A stretch of 30,938 bases of DNA from positions 1 through 30,938 of IMG/VR virus record IMGVR_UViG_3300034284_001069. One strand, 5' to 3'. The notes beneath the pieces are model-generated. The model worked only from the letters and a program-made list of their open reading frames with translations. It did no database searches and had not been told where the DNA came from. The DNA is from a virus. A program made the translations under genes and the position numbers. This document shows, piece after piece, positions 1 through 8,438 of this stretch (the first letter of the stretch is position 1; each line of letters opens with the position of its first letter).

Positions 1-1095
1 CTGACAGCGGAAGAGATACCGATGTATGCTAGCTCAAATGACAACACCGGTATATATACATCGGTCTTTGCCTATAACAGCATAGACATAAGTGAGGCGA
101 TAAGACTTGGCCCACTTTACTTTGATATAGATAGCGAGTCTATATCAGATGCTTATGATGATTGTGTTAAATTGTATAATCACCTAATACATCACATACC
201 AGAGAGTTCTGTATTGGTTTATTTTACTGGAAAGAAAGGATTTCACATAGAATGTGAGCCAATTTGCCTGGGGATAAATCCATCTAATAGTCTTCCTAAG
301 ATATATAGATTTATTGCTAATGATTTAAAATCTAAGCTAAGTTTAAATACTTTAGACTTTAGTGTATATGATGCTAGAAGAATGTGGAGACTTGTTGGCT
401 CAAAACATCAAAGTACTGGATACTATAAAACTCTATTGAACCCATATGGGCAAGACAATGTTTTCATAAAAGGCATAGAAGCTATTAAGGAATACAGTTC
501 TAGCCCTTCTTCTTTAGAAGTGTGTAAGCAAGAATTTAATTATAAAGCTAATGAGTGGTATAGGCAATATACCTATGATATAGAAGAGCACGAAAAAAGA
601 AAAGACGACCCATTAGAATACTTCAATAAGTATGGGGCAAAAGCTTTCAAGGATCTAAAAGAAACTCCTAAAGTATTCAATAAGGATAATTTATTAAACA
701 AATGTTCTGCCGTAAAAAGACTTCATCAACAAGCAATTGACGATGGATATCTAGAACACGAAGCTAGATTGTTCCTGTGTTCAATACTTACATATACTGA
801 AGACTCTATTAAATATCTACATGAGATACTTTCACATTGTAGAGATTATAATTTTTCTAAATCATCCTCTCATATTAATGATTGGATAAAGAGAAGACAA
901 ATGTCTATTGGCGGTAGACCATATACTTGCGAAAGAGCAAACTCAGTTGGCGTTGGCTGCGGAGAGTGTTCTTTGGAGCAAAGAAATAAATATGTAAAAG
1001 TAAATGGAAGATTTATAGAGACTCAAGAAAAGTCCTCTCCATCACCAATTAGATTTGCATATAGTTCTGCACCAAGAAAGGAGGATCATGAGTAA
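1..1095 (+). CDS. Archaeo-eukaryotic-type primase (AEP), 5' truncated
   Basis: DNA primase/primase-polymerase that would make primers for the adjacent DnaE-type polymerase. The frame is open to base 1 with no stop, so the real start lies outside the window; the ATG at 22 is probably internal. Counting from that ATG, AEP motif I is YFDIDSE (D35, D37), motif II is TGKKGFHIE (H75) and motif III is the VYDARRMWR region (D117) followed by GSKHQSTGYYK. These are the metal- and nucleotide-binding elements of the AEP catalytic core. The C-terminus carries clustered cysteines (YTCER then GVGCGECSL), possibly a metal site. The stop overlaps the start of the next gene, which indicates an operon. Family assignment is firm; the exact biochemical activity is inferred. 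Confidence 0.85.
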   Translation: MTAEEIPMYASSNDNTGIYTSVFAYNSIDISEAIRLGPLYFDIDSESISDAYDDCVKLYNHLIHHIPESSVLVYFTGKKGFHIECEPICLGINPSNSLPKIYRFIANDLKSKLSLNTLDFSVYDARRMWRLVGSKHQSTGYYKTLLNPYGQDNVFIKGIEAIKEYSSSPSSLEVCKQEFNYKANEWYRQYTYDIEEHEKRKDDPLEYFNKYGAKAFKDLKETPKVFNKDNLLNKCSAVKRLHQQAIDDGYLEHEARLFLCSILTYTEDSIKYLHEILSHCRDYNFSKSSSHINDWIKRRQMSIGGRPYTCERANSVGVGCGECSLEQRNKYVKVNGRFIETQEKSSPSPIRFAYSSAPRKEDHE

Positions 1096-1288
1096 GGAAG
1101 ACGATGCAGTAGGTGTTTGCACCGAATGTGGCAATCAACAGCCAGACAAATATATGTACAATAGCGTTTTTGCCCAAGAGGGACATTCTGCTGTTTGCAA
1201 ATACTGTGGAGGAACTGTAACCGTATGTTATAGAAGTGACGTTGAAAATGTCTTAAAAGCAATTAAAAGAAAAAGAGGATTAGGTTGA
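1088..1288 (+). CDS. Small zinc-ribbon protein
   Basis: A 66-residue protein with two CxxC knuckles (CTECG near residue 11 and CKYCG near residue 38), typical of a treble-clef or zinc-ribbon fold. The ATG at 1088 is chosen because AAAGGAGG lies just upstream (1077-1084); an in-frame ATG at 1055 lies inside the primase and has no such site. The start overlaps the primase stop and the TGA overlaps the TTG start of dnaE (TTGA), so the three genes are translationally coupled. Its role is unknown. Its place between primase and polymerase suggests a replication accessory protein or a nucleic-acid-binding adaptor. Confidence 0.75.
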   Translation: MSKEDDAVGVCTECGNQQPDKYMYNSVFAQEGHSAVCKYCGGTVTVCYRSDVENVLKAIKRKRGLG

Positions 1289-4200
1289 AAAACTGGACCA
1301 ATCTACATAATCATACTGTATTCTCTATGTTAGACGGGCATGGCAGCGTAGAGCAGTACCTAGAAAGAGCTAAGTCATTAGGGATGACTGGGTTGGCTAC
1401 TACTGATCATGGTAATATACATTCATGGTTAGACTTTTACGATGCTGGTAAATCAGCAGGGGTAAAACCAATCCTTGGATCTGAATTCTATCAGGCTAGA
1501 AAAAGTAGGTTTGACAGAGACGAAGAAGAAAGATCAGGTCCCTCAAAGAATGAGTGGGAACAAAGAGGTCCATATCATATAACTATATTAGCAAAAAATA
1601 ATATTGGATATCACAATATAATTAAAATGTCATCTAGAGCATTCACTGAGGGGTATTATGTGAAGCCTAGAATAGATCATGATTTAATATCACAACATTC
1701 AGATGGAATAATAGTTTTATCAGGATGTCTTAATGGAGAAGTTTCTCAAGCTCTTTTAAGAAAAGACTATAACACCGCCTTAAAGCACGCAACATCTATG
1801 CAGGAAATTGTAGGCGCAGAAAATTATTTCATAGAGATTCAAAACCATGGCATTGAAGAACAGCTCACTATCATACCTGATCTAATTAAGCTGGCTAATT
1901 ATATTGGCGCAAAGGTTGTTCCATCCGGTGATTGCCATTATGTGCATCAGCATGACGCAAATGCACATGACATAATGCTCTGTGTAGCAACAAACTCAAA
2001 TATACATACGCCTAATAGGTTTTCTTTTTCTGGCGATCAGTTTTATTTACAGTCATATGATGAAATGGCTTCTATTTTTTCTGACGAACTTCTTAAGAAT
2101 ACAATGCATGTAAACGACATGATTGAAGTTAATTTAGAATTTGGAGAAATGCACTTTCCAAATTTCCCGATACCAACAACCGAAGATTCAACAACATACT
2201 TTGAAAGACTTGCTTGGGAAGGCCTAAAGAAGAAGTATGGAGATCCGCTACCTAATCATATATTAGACAGAGCCAATCATGAGCTGCGAGTCGTTAAAGA
2301 GATGGGCTTTCCTGAATACTTCTTGGTTGTATCTGACCTCGTTAGGTGGGCTAAAGAGAACGATATCAGAGTAGGTTGGGGTAGAGGTTCTGCTGCAGGA
2401 AGCGTTCTGTCTTACGCTTTTGATATTACAAATCTTGATCCAATTAGATTTGGTTTGATGTTTGAAAGATTTTTAGTAGAAGGAAGAAAATCGATGCCGG
2501 ACATCGACCTTGACTTCGATGATAGACATAGAGATAGAGTCATAGAGTATGCAAGAAATAAATATGGCGAAGACCATGTTGCACACATTTGTACATTCAA
2601 TAGAACTGGTGCCAGACAATCAATTAGAGATGCTGCAAGAGCTTTAGGTCATGAATTTATTACTGGAGATAGGGTAGCAAAACTGGTTCCTCCACCAGTG
2701 CTTGGTGTATCAAAGTCTCTATCAGAGTGCATGGAAGTTGCTGAGTTTAAAAAAGAATATTCTAGCAATCAAGAATCAAAAACCATAGTTGACACTGCTT
2801 TTGGGTTAGAGGGTTTAGTAAGACAAACTGGAATACACGCTGCCGGAATAGTTATATCAAAAGGTGCATTAACAGATTATCTTCCAATCATGAGAAAGGG
2901 AGTAGATAGCCCAGTCGTAACTCAGTGGGATATGGGTAGAGTGGAGCAATGTGGCCTGCTTAAGATTGACTTTTTGGGATTAAGAAACCTTGGTGTCATA
3001 GACCAGTGTGTAAAGATAGTTAAAAAAAGTAGAGGGGTAAGCATAGACATAGAGTCAATACCTCTTGATGACAAAAAGACATATAATGAGCTTGGCAAGG
3101 GCAACGCCATAGGAGTGTTTCAGCTTGAATCATCTGGCATGAGAGAATTGATGGTTCAACTTCAGCCGCAAAACATAGAAGACATCATGGCACTCATATC
3201 TCTTTATAGACCAGGGCCAATGGGTTCTGGAATGGATAAACTTTTCATAGATAGAAAACATAATAGATCTAAAGTTGAGTATGATCACGAAAAGTTAGAA
3301 AAAGTATTAGGACCGTCGTTGGGAATCATGCTATACCAGGAAGATGTTCTTGGTGTGGCTAGAGAATTAGCTGGTTTTAGCTCTGCAGAAGCAGATGATT
3401 TGCGTAAAGCTATTGGTAAAAAACAAATGGATAAGATCTCTTTGTTTAGAAAAAAATTTGTTCAAGGGTGCATGAGCACATCTTCTTTGCCAGAAGATAA
3501 AGCTAATAAAATATATTCTGATATTGAGTACTTCGGTGGATATGGTTTCAACAGAGCCCACGCTGCTAGCTACGCTATGATATCCTACATAACAGGTTAC
3601 CTAAAAACAAATTATACCGTAGAGTACATGGCAGCTTTAATGAGTTCCGTAGTGGGTAACAAGGATAAGCAGTCTTTATATTTAGCAGACTGCAGAAAAA
3701 GAAATATAAAAGTTCTCCCACCTTCTATAAATAAATCCACAGAAGAATTTGGAGTAATAGATGAGAACACTATCATATTTGGTCTAGCTGCAATTAGTGG
3801 CATAGGGTATGCAGTGTCAGAGGCGGTGCTCTCTAATAGAGATGAAGATAACCCTTATGATTCCATGCATGATTTCTTTAGAAGAACCAATCCAGCAGTA
3901 TTAAAGAAGGGAACACTTGAGCACCTTACTAAAGCTGGAGCTTTTGACGAGCTAATAGACAGCGTTCTTGACGATGACTTTGGAAGAAGAACTGAGCTAT
4001 CTATTCTTGAAAAGGAAAAAGATGAACTTGGGTTATATATATCTAAGAATCCAGTAGATGGAATTTGGGATCTTCTTTCTGAAAATATTTCACATGAAAT
4101 AATTGAGATAACAGAATTGCCTGCATCTTCTAGAGTTGCTATAGCTGGAATCATTTCTAATTCTAAAAAACTTGTCACTAAAAAAGGTGCAAAGATGTAT

Positions 4201-4611
4201 AAGTTTAATATACAGGATATATCTTCTGACATAGAGGTTCTAGTGTTCCCAAGAGAGTCTAAAAATTATTCAGACGAGTATTTTAATGATGGAGAAGTTA
4301 TTAAAATAATAGGTTCGGTTAGCAAAGATGGCGACGAAGAAAATGCAGTTAGTAAAATAGTTTTAAACTCATGTGATAAATTAGATCTTTCAAATTTTGC
4401 TGGTGGGAAACCAATTTATCTTAGAGTAAACGGAAGACTTAAGCAGTCAGATATCAATAAAATATATGATATAATTAATGAGTCAAATGGAGGATCTTAT
4501 GTATTTCTCCAATGTAAAGAAGATAATAAAATTATTAATTTAAAGTTTAATAAAACCACTTCTATAAAACAAAAAGAAAAATTAGAAGAGATATTAAAGG
4601 AGATTGTGTGA
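1285..4611 (+). CDS. dnaE: DNA polymerase III alpha subunit (DnaE type)
   Basis: The replicative C-family DNA polymerase of the phage. At 1108 residues it is close to the usual DnaE length. The N-terminal PHP domain starts with LHNHTVFSMLDG (H8, H10) and TTDHGN (D41, H42). The palm carries GWGRGSAAGS, then PDIDLDFDD with the catalytic pair D408 and D410, and the third acidic residue in KIDFLGL (D562). Finger, helix-hairpin-helix-type and C-terminal OB-like regions follow. The start is TTG at 1285, overlapping the previous TGA, with AAAAAGAGG upstream. No separate proofreading exonuclease is visible here, so the PHP domain may proofread. No in-frame CGG was seen in its 1108 codons, which matters for the quadruplet finding. 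Confidence 0.97.
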   Translation: MKNWTNLHNHTVFSMLDGHGSVEQYLERAKSLGMTGLATTDHGNIHSWLDFYDAGKSAGVKPILGSEFYQARKSRFDRDEEERSGPSKNEWEQRGPYHITILAKNNIGYHNIIKMSSRAFTEGYYVKPRIDHDLISQHSDGIIVLSGCLNGEVSQALLRKDYNTALKHATSMQEIVGAENYFIEIQNHGIEEQLTIIPDLIKLANYIGAKVVPSGDCHYVHQHDANAHDIMLCVATNSNIHTPNRFSFSGDQFYLQSYDEMASIFSDELLKNTMHVNDMIEVNLEFGEMHFPNFPIPTTEDSTTYFERLAWEGLKKKYGDPLPNHILDRANHELRVVKEMGFPEYFLVVSDLVRWAKENDIRVGWGRGSAAGSVLSYAFDITNLDPIRFGLMFERFLVEGRKSMPDIDLDFDDRHRDRVIEYARNKYGEDHVAHICTFNRTGARQSIRDAARALGHEFITGDRVAKLVPPPVLGVSKSLSECMEVAEFKKEYSSNQESKTIVDTAFGLEGLVRQTGIHAAGIVISKGALTDYLPIMRKGVDSPVVTQWDMGRVEQCGLLKIDFLGLRNLGVIDQCVKIVKKSRGVSIDIESIPLDDKKTYNELGKGNAIGVFQLESSGMRELMVQLQPQNIEDIMALISLYRPGPMGSGMDKLFIDRKHNRSKVEYDHEKLEKVLGPSLGIMLYQEDVLGVARELAGFSSAEADDLRKAIGKKQMDKISLFRKKFVQGCMSTSSLPEDKANKIYSDIEYFGGYGFNRAHAASYAMISYITGYLKTNYTVEYMAALMSSVVGNKDKQSLYLADCRKRNIKVLPPSINKSTEEFGVIDENTIIFGLAAISGIGYAVSEAVLSNRDEDNPYDSMHDFFRRTNPAVLKKGTLEHLTKAGAFDELIDSVLDDDFGRRTELSILEKEKDELGLYISKNPVDGIWDLLSENISHEIIEITELPASSRVAIAGIISNSKKLVTKKGAKMYKFNIQDISSDIEVLVFPRESKNYSDEYFNDGEVIKIIGSVSKDGDEENAVSKIVLNSCDKLDLSNFAGGKPIYLRVNGRLKQSDINKIYDIINESNGGSYVFLQCKEDNKIINLKFNKTTSIKQKEKLEEILKEIV

Positions 4612-4976
4612 CCATAAAAGGAACTTATAAGAACCCAACAGAAAATCCTTGTTGGGTATTCTGCTCCTCTTGTAACAGATGTCAAGACAAAGGCAGATAC
4701 ACAAAATGCAGATCATGCTCAGGTAGATACGATCCCGATGGTACAACAGACCCTGATTTAGATGATTTTTGCGACTGTAAAAATGGAAATTTAAGATGGA
4801 AAACCAAGCAGGGTAAGCTTCTGATGACTAGGTTTAAAACAAATCCTTTTAAAGGTAAGGTTACCTATGAAAAGAAGTCTGAGGACGAAAGAGACTGGGA
4901 CTCTTACGTAAAGGATATGAGAGAAAAAATGGGAGACCCAAATTGGAATCCTATAACAATAGTAGATGAGGATTAA
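4608..4976 (+). CDS. Cys-rich zinc-binding-like protein, unknown
   Basis: A 122-residue protein starting with GTG inside the dnaE stop (GTGTGA overlap; AAAGGAGA upstream). The N-terminal half is rich in cysteines (CWVFCSSCNRC, then CRSC and CDC), a pattern fitting one or two zinc sites. The C-terminal half is charged and has no clear motif. I do not recognise the family. Tight coupling to dnaE and the zinc-binding pattern make a replication or nucleic-acid role plausible, but nothing in the sequence proves it. Confidence 0.65.
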   Translation: MTIKGTYKNPTENPCWVFCSSCNRCQDKGRYTKCRSCSGRYDPDGTTDPDLDDFCDCKNGNLRWKTKQGKLLMTRFKTNPFKGKVTYEKKSEDERDWDSYVKDMREKMGDPNWNPITIVDED

Positions 4977-4978
4977 TA

Positions 4979-5206
4979 ATGGAAACTACAGGAAAAATTA
5001 CAAGAAACAATGTGAGCATATCGGAATATGGTGAAGGAATTCATCAGTATGAAGATAAGTTCTTTATTAAATGCGGTGTAGCTGGCATTTTTGCAAATAG
5101 AAAAGAACTTGAGGACTTACATCTTGTTTTGAATTACTATTTAAATATAGAAAAATTTGCTGAGTGTCAAGTAAAAGTAGGAGATCAAGATGTGGCCATA
5201 CATTGA
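4979..5206 (+). CDS. Hypothetical small protein
   Basis: A 75-residue protein starting two bases after the previous stop, with GAGGAT upstream. The sequence mixes beta-type and helical segments and has two isolated cysteines, with no recognisable motif. It overlaps the next small gene by 17 bases. It lies between the polymerase and the RecB-like nuclease, so it is probably expressed with the replication module. Function unknown. Confidence 0.6.
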   Translation: METTGKITRNNVSISEYGEGIHQYEDKFFIKCGVAGIFANRKELEDLHLVLNYYLNIEKFAECQVKVGDQDVAIH

Positions 5207-5357
5207 GGATGATTTTATGGAGATGGGTGACTCCGGTTGGGTCTCCATTGGTGAAGGTTTGTTTAAGAACATTAAAACTGGCCATACAATAGATGAAACA
5301 GGAATAGAATATGACCAGCATGGCAATGTCGTAATTTATCCAGAAGATGAAAGATAA
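5190..5357 (+). CDS. Hypothetical acidic micro-protein (55 aa)
   Basis: A short ORF starting at ATG 5190, with AGGAG six bases upstream, ending at TAA 5355-5357, two bases before the GTG of the next gene. The product begins MWPYIEDDF, is acidic and Gly-containing, and has no recognised motif. It overlaps the preceding gene in another frame. The strong ribosome site and exact fit between neighbours support a real gene. Function unknown. Confidence 0.6.
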   Translation: MWPYIEDDFMEMGDSGWVSIGEGLFKNIKTGHTIDETGIEYDQHGNVVIYPEDER

Positions 5358-5359
5358 AA

Positions 5360-6160
5360 GTGAATCTAACAATAAAAAAAAGAAGTGACCTAGATGATTT
5401 TCAAAAACTAACTCTTTCTGAATTTAGCTACTCAAGGATCGACACATATGAAATGTGTCCTAGCAAATACTTTTACTCTTACATCAAAAAAGAACCAAGA
5501 CAATTTAACTCTCCTGCGGTACTTGGAAACATAATACATTCTGTATTAGAAAATACAGTTTCTTCAGATTCACCACTTTCATTAGATGAAATGAAGATCA
5601 AATATGAAGAGCATAAAGTTTATTACGATCCAACCAACATTATACCCAAGGATCTAATAGACGTTGGAGACTTGTTGTTGGACGAATTCTATGACCAAAA
5701 CCAGGATAGAATATTCAATGTATATGGAAAAGAAATAGGTTTTAATTTTGTTATAGGGAACTACTCTATAATAGGCTTTATAGATAGAATAGATGTGATA
5801 GGAGACTCAGTACATATAGTTGACTATAAAACTGGGAAAAGAGAAGTTGCACTCAAGAATGTTTCTACCAATCTACAAATGGGAATCTATGCTTTAGCTG
5901 CATCCGTTATGTTCCCTGAGAAGGAGATAACAGCCTCCCTACACTACCTTAGAACTAATAGGCTCAAGTCCCATACATATTCTGAAGAAGACCTCTTAGA
6001 GATCAAGAAGACGCTAGTGGAGAGAATAAACGTCATAGTGCAAGATGACAATTTCCTACCTACTTCAAACGAACGTATATGCTCTTTCTGTGACCACTCA
6101 CAAAGTGGAGCTTGTGGTATTGGAGCTATAAGATTAAAGAAGTTTAAAAAGGACATATAA
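5360..6160 (+). CDS. RecB/Cas4-like PD-(D/E)XK nuclease with four-cysteine cluster
   Basis: A 266-residue single-domain exonuclease-type protein. The nuclease core shows H60 (GNIIH), D142 (GFIDRID), the D155-Y-K157 motif (VDYKTGK) and Q173 (NLQMGIYALA), the order seen in RecB, AddB and Cas4 families. One cysteine near the N-terminus (MCPSKYFYSY, C33) and three near the C-terminus (CSFC and GACG: C241, C244, C252) match the arrangement that holds a 4Fe-4S cluster in Cas4 and AddB. Start is GTG at 5360, two bases after the previous stop. It probably acts in phage recombination or DNA-end processing. No CRISPR array or cas1/cas2 is present, so a CRISPR role is not supported. Confidence 0.9.
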   Translation: MNLTIKKRSDLDDFQKLTLSEFSYSRIDTYEMCPSKYFYSYIKKEPRQFNSPAVLGNIIHSVLENTVSSDSPLSLDEMKIKYEEHKVYYDPTNIIPKDLIDVGDLLLDEFYDQNQDRIFNVYGKEIGFNFVIGNYSIIGFIDRIDVIGDSVHIVDYKTGKREVALKNVSTNLQMGIYALAASVMFPEKEITASLHYLRTNRLKSHTYSEEDLLEIKKTLVERINVIVQDDNFLPTSNERICSFCDHSQSGACGIGAIRLKKFKKDI

Positions 6161-6192
6161 AAAAACCCCGTACATTTCTGTACGGGGTTTTT
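6161..6192 (+). terminator. Bidirectional Rho-independent terminator
   Basis: Perfect 13-base inverted repeat: AAAAACCCCGTAC at 6161-6173 and GTACGGGGTTTTT at 6180-6192, with a 6-base loop. It starts right after the nuclease stop and gives a T tract on both strands, so it can also end the minus-strand gene at 6210-6380. Confidence 0.95.
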
Positions 6193-6209
6193 CTTCTATA
6201 TATTATTAA

Positions 6210-6380
6210 TTAAAATTGATCTACAGGGTCTAGCTGCGATGATGTGATGAGGTCAAAGTCAGACTCAACAACGATCTTTACTGCTTCGTTGTGGTCAAAA
6301 CCAAGAACGGTAAGGTCCTCGATAACTGACTCGTTGATTGACTGGCTCATGCTGTTGATGATTGTGTTTAATGTGTTCAT
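6210..6380 (-). CDS. Small acidic protein, helical, possibly UBA-like
   Basis: A 56-residue acidic protein on the minus strand, convergent with the replication operon and sharing its terminator. I chose ATG at 6380; an upstream in-frame TTG at 6416 is also possible. AAAGGTGA lies upstream, although a little far away. The segment VIEDLTVLGFDHNEAVKIV resembles the three-helix pattern of ubiquitin-associated (UBA/TS-N type) domains (leu-gly-phe then a helix), which is only a weak similarity. It is the only minus-strand gene in the first 23 kb, so it may be separately regulated. Confidence 0.5.
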   Translation of the reverse strand: MNTLNTIINSMSQSINESVIEDLTVLGFDHNEAVKIVVESDFDLITSSQLDPVDQF

Positions 6381-6433
6381 GATAGATACTCTATCACCTT
6401 TCTGCCCTGTTGGCAACTTTTTGTGGTTATTGT

Positions 6434-6462
6434 TTGTATTTATTTAAAATATAAAGTATAAT
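6434..6462 (+). promoter_or_regulatory. Putative sigma70-type promoter for the nuclease/sigma operon
   Basis: A perfect TATAAT at 6457-6462 with a weak -35 (TTGTAT, 6434-6439) at 17-base spacing, in the divergent region between the minus-strand gene and the gene starting at 6496. A ribosome site (AAGGA) follows before that ATG. Confidence 0.5.
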
Positions 6463-6495
6463 AGTTGTACGCTTGACAGAGATAAGGATAGCATC

Positions 6496-7054
6496 ATGAC
6501 AACAGAGATTTCCACTCCTGAGCAATATTTTTTTTGCAGGACAAAAATGAAATCACACCCAGACTTTAAGAAGCTAGTTAGCAATGCTATCGACATGGAA
6601 GTTTTGAAGGAAGAAAACAAGAACCAGAGGGGAAATGCCTATAGGAACACCAAGAGTGGACTCAGGGAAGATCTTGGTATCTCCATGAGATCTAATTGGG
6701 AAGCCAATATAGCTAGGATATATAACGCATACAAAATAGAATTTGAATTTGAACCAAAAGTTTTTACCTTTCCAATAAAAAGGCGGAACAAAAGGTTACA
6801 CCCCAGATTTTTATTTACCAAAGGTTGATGAGTGGATGGAAGTAAAAGGTTATCTAGATGATAAGAGTAAAATAAAACTCAAAAGGTTTAAGAGATATTA
6901 CCCAGATGAGTTTAGTAAGCTGACTTTTATTTGTAGCAAGTATTCTACTGCAGCAAAAAACTTTGCTCAAGAGATAGGAATACCTCAAGTAGTCTTCTAT
7001 GAAGACATAAGAAATTTTTACATGGATAAGATTCCATATTGGGAAGGAAAGTAA
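6496..7054 (+). CDS. PD-(D/E)XK endonuclease-like protein, read through one CGGA quadruplet
   Basis: Read in triplets this locus is two broken ORFs (to 6828, and on to 7054). Reading CGGA at 6784-6787 as one codon gives a single 185-residue protein: 96 codons, the quadruplet, then 88 codons. The repaired protein has RSNWEANIARIY (helix glutamate) and FEFEPK, then YTPDFYLP and WMEVKGY, giving D104, E115 and K117. This is the PD-(D/E)XK arrangement of a nuclease family common in phages, and it exists only across the quadruplet. The last stop (7052-7054) overlaps the next ATG as TAATG. Expression requires the four-base reading; otherwise the product is cut before all catalytic residues. Confidence 0.85.
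6784..6787 (+). other. Quadruplet codon CGGA (site 1)
   Basis: In-frame CGG followed by A at residue 97 of the nuclease. Reading four bases moves translation to the frame that encodes the PDFYLP and EVKG motifs. Triplet reading ends at 6828. Confidence 0.88.
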
Positions 7055-7919
7055 TGTCAAATTACAAGGAGCAATATTATAATTTAGAAGAAAACGAAAT
7101 GCAAGAGCTGATAGCTAAAGCAAAAACCGGTTCAGAAAAATCACAACAAGAGTTGTTGAAAGTTTTTAATAACTTTTTAACGAAGTATGTAACAATGTTA
7201 TATCATGGAAAGTACAACTTTAACGACTACGACATAAGAAGGTTCATGTCCCTCTTTGTGAAGGATAACTTTATAAGATTTAATTTAATGAAAAACAAAT
7301 TGAATCAAGCCGGATACAAGCACGTAAACGAATGCATGCGACGGAATAAACTATATGACAAAAAGATACTGCACAGATGAGGACGTTAGGCAGACGGTCC
7401 AAATGACATTCTTTCAGTGCATTAGTAGATATGAAAAAAAGGATTCGGAAAAAGGACCAATCCCTTTTAGCGCATTCCTTTACAGCTATTTCTTTTATCT
7501 TCTCAAGAAGAATGTAGATACATTCTTGATTGATCAATTAGGAAGAAAGAGTTTTCCACTGTATAATGGTAGTGATTACAACGATGAAGATGGAAACTCT
7601 GCTCCGATACAGGGTGTTAACATTGATCAGATAGACTATGCTGTTACAGATTTAATTTTCTCTGACAATGTAGATGAGTTTTGGATCTTAGGAGAAGACA
7701 CTCAGCCGCCTTTCTGTTATCTAACTGTTCAGGAAAGGCAGCTAATAAAATGGAAGTACGTAGATGGAAAGAAATCTTCTGAAATAGCTGCTAAAATAAC
7801 AGAGCACCCAAACACTGTTAGGGAACATATCAGTAAAATAAAACTAAAGATAAAAGAAATATTATTTTCAGAACGGAATGGAAGACTTCCTTTTGATAAC
7901 AAACATAGAAAGAGAATGA
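7054..7919 (+). CDS. Sigma-like transcription factor, read through two CGGA quadruplets
   Basis: As triplets this is split into ORFs ending at 7380 and 7945. With CGGA at 7342-7345 and 7874-7877 each read as one codon it is one 287-residue protein (96 + 1 + 176 + 1 + 13 codons). The N-terminal and central parts look like sigma region 2 (AKTGSEKSQQELL, then VRQTVQMTFFQCISRY). The C-terminal part is a sigma region 4 helix-turn-helix: LTVQERQLIKWKYVDGKKSS through NTVREHISKIKLKIKEIL, about residues 223-270. ATG 7054 overlaps the preceding TAA. The second quadruplet moves the stop to 7917-7919, one base before the next start, instead of overlapping it by 25 bases. It is likely a phage-specific sigma factor that switches on later genes, so both region 2-4 linkage and function depend on quadruplet decoding. 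Confidence 0.85.
7342..7345 (+). other. Quadruplet codon CGGA (site 2)
   Basis: In-frame CGG plus A at residue 97 of the sigma-like gene. The frame change must occur between the stop at 7325-7327 in the downstream frame and the stop at 7378-7380 in the upstream frame; this is the only CGG in register in that 50-base interval. Confidence 0.88.
7874..7877 (+). other. Quadruplet codon CGGA (site 3)
   Basis: In-frame CGG plus A near the end of the sigma-like gene (residue 274). Four-base reading ends the gene at TGA 7917-7919, one base before the TTG start at 7921. Both frames are open here, so this site rests on the general rule and the neat spacing. Confidence 0.75.
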
Positions 7920-7920
7920 A

Positions 7921-8430
7921 TTGGATACCAACGACGATCTATTAAATGGTCTATTTAACTTTTTAAATCCTCAGCTGCAGGAGATAGTCAACGCATTCTC
8001 TAAGTCAGAAGATTTAGATAAATACTTTATAGAAATACCGGACGCAAACTACATAGACTTAACCATAAATGATTTAGCCTCCCTAGTTGCTAGATCATCT
8101 AACGTTTATGGAAGAGCTGCTAGGTTTGCAGGTATTGCCAGAGCTCAGTACAAGCTACTAGAAGCTAGATATAAGAGAGTCTACAAAGCTAATAGGGTTG
8201 GCAAGAATGAAGCGGAGAGAGAAGCAGCTGCTATAGCTGCTGCAGAGAAAGAATATATGGCGTTAACGGCTGTTGAGTCAGTTGTTCAATTAGCAGAATC
8301 GATGGAAGCTGCTGCAAGAATATCTTCCGAGTCTTCAAGAAAATTAATAGACAAAGTGCAGAACATGCAAGTAGCAACATCTAGAGAAGACAAAGGATTT
8401 TTGTCCGATAAAGATTTTAGTACATTTTAG
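7921..8430 (+). CDS. Hypothetical helical protein, Ala-rich
   Basis: A 169-residue, mostly helical protein with a long Ala/Glu/Arg-rich middle (RAARFAGIARAQYKLLEARY, then NEAEREAAAIAAAEKEYMA) suggesting coiled coil, and a C-terminal SSRKLIDKVQNM segment. The start is TTG at 7921, one base after the repaired stop of the sigma-like gene; the ATG at 7916 is in another frame. Proteins with this pattern occur near recombination genes of phages, but I cannot name the family. Role unknown. Confidence 0.7.
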   Translation: MDTNDDLLNGLFNFLNPQLQEIVNAFSKSEDLDKYFIEIPDANYIDLTINDLASLVARSSNVYGRAARFAGIARAQYKLLEARYKRVYKANRVGKNEAEREAAAIAAAEKEYMALTAVESVVQLAESMEAAARISSESSRKLIDKVQNMQVATSREDKGFLSDKDFSTF

Positions 8431-8438
8431 GAGACACT

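Noticed and set aside
955-970. CGGA in the primase gene at 960 as a further quadruplet
   Set aside because: It is out of register (TGC GGA), as are the CGGA copies in dnaE (2498, 2844, 4431), RNase H, kinase and fibre genes. No shift is needed there.
5360-6160. Cas4 of a CRISPR system
   Set aside because: Only the domain type fits; there is no array and no other cas gene, and phages often carry such nucleases for recombination.
6777-6787. A-run slippage or a Ty1-like AGG-C programmed frameshift as the explanation at the first site
   Set aside because: The other sites share no A run and no AGG codon before the shift; CGG is the only common element.
7355-7945. Separate gene for the C-terminal sigma part starting at ATG 7355
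   Set aside because: No ribosome site at 7355, and the region 2-like sequence begins before it; the end at 7945 would overlap the next gene by 25 bases.
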